Below, in pieces: positions 24,114-27,702 of a stretch of DNA of 27,702 nt. The notes under the pieces are model-generated. The model saw only the letters and a list, made by a program, of their open reading frames with translations. It did not search any database and had not been told where the DNA came from. Position 1 is the stretch's first letter, and the number at the start of each line of letters is the position of its first letter. Origin of the DNA: Desulfonatronospira sp. (lineage in GTDB: Bacteria; Desulfobacterota; Desulfovibrionia; Desulfovibrionales; Desulfonatronovibrionaceae); assembly GCA_003563255.1 (NCBI GenBank), contig PWSL01000036.1:1-27702 (forward strand), read 5' to 3'. The position numbers and the translations under genes are program-made.

Positions 24114-24148
24114 GCAGTTCCGGGTTTACTCTAAAAGTCTTTTACAAT

Positions 24149-24988
24149 ATGCCGATCATAGCTTCTCTGCTTGCCGGGGGCACCAGTGATTTGATTGAGG
24201 CCGGGGTTGATTCCCCTGGGCTTTCGGCCAGGCTTCTCATGGCTCATGTCCTGGAGTGCTCCTGCGAAAGACTTGTGCTGATATTAGATCAGCAGGCAGG
24301 CAAAAACATTGAAAAGTATTTTCAACGCCTGATTTCACGCAGGGCTGGAGGGGAGCCTGTAGCCTATATTTTGGGGCAAAAGGAATTTTACAGCCTTGAT
24401 TTCAAGGTGAGCCCCGGAGTTTTGATTCCAAGGCCTGAGACGGAGATGCTGGTTGAGCTGACTGGGAGATGGTTCCCCCCCAAACAGGAAATGGTATTTG
24501 CTGACATTGGCACGGGAAGCGGGATCCTGGGGATATGTATAGCCCTCAAGTTTCCCTTGTTTGCCTGTCTGGCCTGTGATATCAGCATGCAGGCACTGGA
24601 GATTGCCCGTGCAAATGCCTGTAAGCATGGTGTGTCTGACCGTATATTATTTTTTAAGGGAGACATGGGGCAGGGAATAATGAATCAGCGCCTTGATTTT
24701 ATTGTCTGTAACCCCCCTTATGTCTGTGCAGATGAGTTTGCTGCACTGGATAAAAGTGTGCGTTGTTTTGAGCCCGCTCTGGCCCTGTTGTCGCCGGATC
24801 AGGGACTGGGACATATAAAAAGGCTGGAAGCAGTGGCTGCACAAGCCTTGCGCAGAGGGAGCCCTTTGTTTCTTGAAATGGGCCACTGGCAGGCCGACCG
24901 TATTCGCGAAATTTTTTCTGGATGGAGAAACTTCCAAATGTTCAGGGACCTGGCAGGCTTGGACAGGGCAGCGGTCATAATTAAATAA
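24149..24988 (+). CDS. prmC: Release factor glutamine methyltransferase
   Basis: Methylates the glutamine of the release-factor GGQ motif, using S-adenosylmethionine. The 279 residues have the helical N-terminal domain (SARLLMAHVL), GEPVAYILGQKEFYSLDF, LIPRPETEMLVEL, the SAM motif DIGTGSGILGI (119-129) and the catalytic NPPYV (188-192). Length is normal. No strong ribosome site precedes ATG 24149, so translation may depend on prfA. The stop runs directly into a B element. Confidence 0.95.
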   Translation: MPIIASLLAGGTSDLIEAGVDSPGLSARLLMAHVLECSCERLVLILDQQAGKNIEKYFQRLISRRAGGEPVAYILGQKEFYSLDFKVSPGVLIPRPETEMLVELTGRWFPPKQEMVFADIGTGSGILGICIALKFPLFACLACDISMQALEIARANACKHGVSDRILFFKGDMGQGIMNQRLDFIVCNPPYVCADEFAALDKSVRCFEPALALLSPDQGLGHIKRLEAVAAQALRRGSPLFLEMGHWQADRIREIFSGWRNFQMFRDLAGLDRAAVIIK

Positions 24989-24989
24989 C

Positions 24990-25150
24990 CTTACAACGAA
25001 ACTTGTTTGTGCCTCAAGGAGGCTGGCTCTTCCGGCACCCACTTGAAGCTGAAAATCAGGCTCCAAAGGCCCAAAAACACATTCAAGTGGGTGTGCCGGA
25101 GTGCCTGTCCCTGATTTAACCAGCACATATTTTATAAGTTGCGTTGTAGG
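24990..25150. repeat. Type B element, inner stem 1
   Basis: Outer arms ACAACGAAACTT and AAGTTGCGTTGT are a B variant. The interior is GGCTGGCTCTTCCGGCACCC with ACTTGAA, pairing with TTCAAGTGGGTGTGCCGG, then AGTGCCTGTCCC: stem 1, otherwise found with A arms. It starts one base after the prmC stop codon. Confidence 0.8.
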
Positions 25151-25302
25151 GATAGAGTTGATGCTGAAAAAAAACAGTTTTTGTTAAAAAAACACAACAG
25201 TTAAAATTTACCCCAAAAATAAAGTTCATAATTTCAGGTAGTTGCTGTTTAGCAATACTGGTACTTTTTTTGCTTATCGGCTTCCAAGAGGAGGAAGCAT
25301 GA

Positions 25303-26226
25303 ATGAGGCAGCAAACCATCAAAAAAGATGTAAAGTGCTTTGGCGTGGGTCTGCACAGCGGGAAAAAAGTCAGTCTACATATGCGGCCGGCTGATGAAGA
25401 CACTGGGTTGGTATTTGTTCACAAAGGCCCGGACGGCTCCAGAAAGCTATATCCCACTCCGCATTCTGTAAAATCCACGGAGCTTGCTACGACCATAGGC
25501 AACGGCGACGTCTCCATAGCTACAGTTGAGCATCTGCTGGCAGCTGTAGCCGGGCTTGGTATAGATAATCTTTACATCGATGTCCAAGGAAACGAGCTTC
25601 CCATAATGGACGGCAGCGCAGCCTCTTTTGTTTTTCTCCTTCGTACAGCCGGCCTGCGCAGGCAGAGAAAACCCCGGCGGATTTTGGGGCTTAGCCGGCC
25701 CCTGGTTTATAAAAACGGGCAGCGCTGGATTAAGGCCGAACCTTACAGCGGCCTCAAGATAAAATATACCATCGATTATTCTCACCCCCTGGTTGGCAAT
25801 CAATCCTACCAATTCGAGCACAATCCCCAGCATTTCGTCAGGTCTCTGGCCAAGGCCAGAACTTTCGGTTTTTTAAAGGACGTGGAAAAGCTGCAAAGTA
25901 TGGGGCTGGCCCTGGGAGGCACCCTGAATAATGCCGTTGTTCTGGACGAGTATGGGGTAATCAATCCTGACGGCCTTCGCTACAGTGATGAGCTGGTGAG
26001 ACACAAGACCCTGGACTTCATGGGAGATATAAGCCTCATGGGGGCCGCCCTATGGGGATCCTTTGAGGTGCACTGCTCGGGACACGCCTTCAACAATTCT
26101 TTCCTTAGGTTCCTGGATGAAAACAGGGATGACTACCTGCACTGGGTGGATTTTGACTGCCTGGATCAGAAAGTGCCTGCATTCGAACCCCAGGGTGCTT
26201 TTCAGCCCCAGCCTGCCTGGGCCTGA
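25303..26226 (+). CDS. lpxC: UDP-3-O-acyl-N-acetylglucosamine deacetylase
   Basis: Zinc enzyme for the committed step of lipid A synthesis, showing a Gram-negative envelope. Of 307 residues, GVGLHSGKKV is near the start. Glu76 and zinc ligand His77 are in ATVEHLLAA, then PIMDGSA, and His234 and Asp238 in DELVRHKTLDFMGD. His261 in SGHAFNN completes the site. The hydrophobic-passage region NAVVLDEYGVIN is also typical. ATG 25303 follows GAGGAGGAAG; an ATG four bases earlier is out of frame. A+T-rich sequence at 25151-25285 probably holds the promoter, but I cannot single out a pair. Convergent with the PHP gene, 22 bp apart. Confidence 0.97.
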   Translation: MRQQTIKKDVKCFGVGLHSGKKVSLHMRPADEDTGLVFVHKGPDGSRKLYPTPHSVKSTELATTIGNGDVSIATVEHLLAAVAGLGIDNLYIDVQGNELPIMDGSAASFVFLLRTAGLRRQRKPRRILGLSRPLVYKNGQRWIKAEPYSGLKIKYTIDYSHPLVGNQSYQFEHNPQHFVRSLAKARTFGFLKDVEKLQSMGLALGGTLNNAVVLDEYGVINPDGLRYSDELVRHKTLDFMGDISLMGAALWGSFEVHCSGHAFNNSFLRFLDENRDDYLHWVDFDCLDQKVPAFEPQGAFQPQPAWA

Positions 26227-26248
26227 AGCCGGAGCTGTTTTTTGATTT

Positions 26249-26893
26249 TCACCAGTGAGTCACTAAAGACCGCATCCACCTGGCTTTCTGCCGAAAGTGC
26301 GGGTTGTGCACAGGCCTGCAGTTTTTGCTCAACAGGGCTTTGACCAGTTCTTCTCTGGAACGTACCGGCTCTGAAAAGAAGGTCCCCACCCTGCCCAACT
26401 CTTCAATGCTGTGGGCATCACTGCCTCCAGTGAGGCTGATTCCATATTTATCATGCCATAATTGGGCCAGGGAATTTTCCAAACCGGAATTTCTGCCGTT
26501 AAGGCCCTCTGCATAGCTTATGATGCCTGATGAAGCCAGTCTTTCATTCACTTTCTGCATTGCCCTGTAAGGGTGCGAGGCTATCATCACTCCCCCCAGT
26601 CTGGTTACCCGTCTGGATATCTCTTCCCCTGGCAGGTAAGGTTCAAATTCCTTCTCAGGTCCAAATATCAGAAAATGTCCGTCCAGGCTGGAATATTCCT
26701 GTCCTATTATGACGCACAGACCGTCCTCCTGGATACCCTCCCGGACCAGGATTCCAGCTTCCAATGTATTGTGGTCTGTAATACAGACTCCGTCCAGACT
26801 CAGGGAGCGGGCTTCTGCAAGGATTTCCTCCAGAGACAGGATGCTGCAGGGGGAGATGCTGGAGTGGACATGCAAATCAAAAAAGCAGGACAC
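26249..26893 (-). CDS. PHP-domain metal-dependent phosphoesterase
   Basis: A 214-residue single-domain PHP protein. Metal-binding motifs: DLHVHSS (6-12), TDHNT (39-43), Glu66 in GQEYS, SHPYR (106-110) and GSDAH near 167-171, followed by a PHP-associated C-terminal part. Stand-alone PHP proteins of this type include 3',5'-nucleoside phosphatases and uncharacterised enzymes; the substrate cannot be told here. The start is GTG at 26893 with GAGG about eight bases before it; no ATG precedes the DLHVHSS motif. It lies 26 bases after the small acidic gene and is likely cotranscribed with it. Confidence 0.9.
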   Translation of the reverse strand: MSCFFDLHVHSSISPCSILSLEEILAEARSLSLDGVCITDHNTLEAGILVREGIQEDGLCVIIGQEYSSLDGHFLIFGPEKEFEPYLPGEEISRRVTRLGGVMIASHPYRAMQKVNERLASSGIISYAEGLNGRNSGLENSLAQLWHDKYGISLTGGSDAHSIEELGRVGTFFSEPVRSREELVKALLSKNCRPVHNPHFRQKARWMRSLVTHW

Positions 26894-26919
26894 GTGGTTT
26901 ACCTCGTTGGGGAAGGAGA

Positions 26920-27147
26920 TTACTCCTTTTCCTTTTTGTCCCCGGTCTCAAACATTTGTCCCAGTTCACTGTTTTTAAAGATTATCCTTGTAGCTGTTTC
27001 ATCGGCCAGCTCGGCCAGGTCCATAAGCCTTTCCAGGTAATCCAGTATTTCCATTCGGCGCTCCTCAGAAGAACATTCAAAGTCCTGCTCGAGGTCTCCG
27101 GACTTGATGTAGTTTTCCAGATCACCTAATAATTTATCGTTGAGCAT
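26920..27147 (-). CDS. Small acidic hypothetical protein
   Basis: I do not recognise this 75-residue protein. It is rich in Glu, Asp and Leu (DYLERLMDLAELADETATR) and looks wholly helical, with a charged tail DKKEKE and a single cysteine at about 25. The ATG at 27147 follows AGGAG at five bases, a good ribosome site, and codon use resembles the neighbours, which supports a real gene. It is immediately upstream of the PHP gene and may be a partner or regulator (inference). Confidence 0.75.
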   Translation of the reverse strand: MLNDKLLGDLENYIKSGDLEQDFECSSEERRMEILDYLERLMDLAELADETATRIIFKNSELGQMFETGDKKEKE

Positions 27148-27170
27148 CAAGACTCCTGTTATGTCGCAAC

Positions 27171-27230
27171 CATTCAGGGGGTCCTCGGTGGTTGTTTACT
27201 GGCACCAGGCCTGGGGACCGTCCCACCAGT
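27171..27230 (+). repeat. Type D repeat, partial direct copy
   Basis: CATTCAGGGGGTCCTC, then GGCACCAGGCCTGGGGAC and CGTCCC: direct match to 2043-2096 with a few changes. The right end CCCCTGAATGC of the 2042 copy is missing; an A element follows. Confidence 0.8.
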
Positions 27231-27243
27231 ACTGCTTGTGCAG

Positions 27244-27383
27244 GTAACTGTTTAGCGCTTTTAAGGAAAGCAGAGGACAGGCACCCCCGCACTTATTTTT
27301 CAGTAATGATCTTCACATCAGCGAAAAAATAAGTGCGGGGAGAGCCAGTCCCCGTGCCACATGCAAAGCCCTAAACAGACTAC
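27244..27383. repeat. Type A element, inner stem 2
   Basis: GTAACTGTTTAGCGCTTT at the left and CTAAACAGACTAC at the right, slightly decayed. The inner stem is CCCCGCACTTATTTTT / AAAAATAAGTGCGGGG with shoulders GGACAGGCAC and AGAGCCAGTCCCC. Confidence 0.9.
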
Positions 27384-27495
27384 GGGACTGACTCTTTTGC
27401 CGCCGGACAGTCCGGGCGTTTTAAGGTTTGAGATCGGCAAAAGTGCCTGTTTCCGGTGGCCGGGGCGATAATTTATACAAAGTGTCGCTGTAGTG
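27384..27495. repeat. Type B element, left arm missing, inner stem 3
   Basis: Begins at the shoulder GGGACTGACTCTTTTGCCG directly after the A element's last base and ends with GTGTCGCTGTAGTG. Same truncation as 1921-2030. Confidence 0.88.
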
Positions 27496-27575
27496 TTACA
27501 GTACTCACTGTTTTCTGCCACAAGGCCTGCCATAGGTCAAAGGGTTTTACACCACCCGCATGTATAAAATACCAC

Positions 27576-27605
27576 TTGACTGAATTAAGCCCAGTGCATT
27601 ATTAT
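27576..27605 (+). promoter_or_regulatory. tRNA-Leu promoter
   Basis: TTGACT (27576-27581), 18 bp, TATTAT (27600-27605), ending ten bases before the tRNA; the predicted start is about 27612. Confidence 0.65.
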
Positions 27606-27615
27606 TTAAATTAAA

Positions 27616-27702
27616 GCCGGGGTGGTGAAATTGGTAGACGCACGGGACTCAAAATCCCGCGGGGGTGACTCCATGAGGGTTCGAATCCCTCCCCCGGCAC
27701 CA
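27616..27702 (+). tRNA. tRNA-Leu (anticodon CAA)
   Basis: An 87-base type II tRNA. Acceptor stem GCCGGGG pairs with CCCCGGC. The anticodon stem CGGGA / TCCCG holds loop CTCAAAA, anticodon CAA, reading UUG. A long variable arm (GGGGGTGACTCCATG region) marks leucine, the T arm is AGGGTTCGAATCCCT, and discriminator A and CCA are encoded. It is complete at the window edge. Confidence 0.97.

Noticed and set aside
26227..26248. Terminator between lpxC and the PHP gene
   Set aside because: A TTTTTT run is present, but only a weak stem precedes it and the gap is 22 bp.
2..27495. CRISPR array
   Set aside because: The repeats are palindromic, dispersed singly, of varied interior and in both orientations, with no regular spacers or cas genes.

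Overview
The window reads as a stretch of core chromosome from a Gram-negative deltaproteobacterium, most likely a sulfate reducer of the Desulfovibrionales (inference). Supporting points are lpxC (lipid A synthesis), a short single-core EF-Ts, a DUF116 membrane protein between fmt and rsmB, a MobB-type GTPase carrying a 4Fe-4S motif, an SH3/NlpC-P60 lipoprotein of the kind seen in Desulfovibrio relatives, and the order rpsB-tsf-pyrH-frr-uppS-cdsA-dxr-rseP-tsaB. No plasmid, phage or integrase gene is visible. I see 26 protein genes and one tRNA.

Layout. 1-6100: a minus-strand NlpC/P60 lipoprotein, then maf and pgpA on plus and pgi on minus. 6075-6776: MobB-like GTPase (minus). 7408-14378, plus strand: hisS and aspS, then a tight cluster def-fmt-DUF116-rsmB (initiator-Met formylation and deformylation, an Fe-S-like membrane protein, 16S rRNA m5C methylation). 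14525-22111, minus strand: one long cluster read from rpsB down through tsf, pyrH, frr, uppS, cdsA and dxr, then, after a repeat-filled 363-bp gap, rseP and tsaB. It links translation, UMP kinase, undecaprenyl and CDP-DAG lipid synthesis, the MEP pathway, site-2 proteolysis and t6A modification. 22503-24988, plus: rpmE, prfA, prmC (release factor 1 and its methylase). 25303-26226: lpxC, convergent with a PHP-domain phosphoesterase that follows a small acidic protein gene. The window ends with a complete tRNA-Leu(CAA), CCA encoded.

The striking part is between the genes. Almost every gap longer than about 150 bp is filled by palindromic elements of about 140-170 bp built from interchangeable parts. 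Outer arms are of type A (GTATCTGTTTAGCGCTTT) or type B (CACTACAGCGACACTTT). Next comes a shared GGGGACAGGC / GCCAGTCCCC shoulder, then one of at least three inner stems: 1, CCCACTTG / CAAGTGGG; 2, CCGCACTTATT / AATAAGTGCGG; 3, CTTTTGCCG / CGGCAAAAG. Combinations A+1, A+2, B+1, B+2 and B+3 all occur here, with a core-less B, an A/B hybrid, truncated and abutting copies, and smaller side families (D, F, and a 47-bp perfect inverted pair). No transposase is encoded in the window, so these look like non-autonomous elements moved in trans (inference). They also create spurious N-terminal extensions in front of pgi, the MobB gene and aspS, and this was used to choose starts.

Unique sequence left in the long gaps is short: sigma70-like promoters for rpsB, rpmE and tRNA-Leu are convincing; those for the NlpC/P60 gene, maf, pgpA and hisS are tentative. 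In 153-396 I see only one member of the 47-bp pair and a G+C-rich hairpin. In 25151-25302 I see A+T-rich leader sequence before lpxC.
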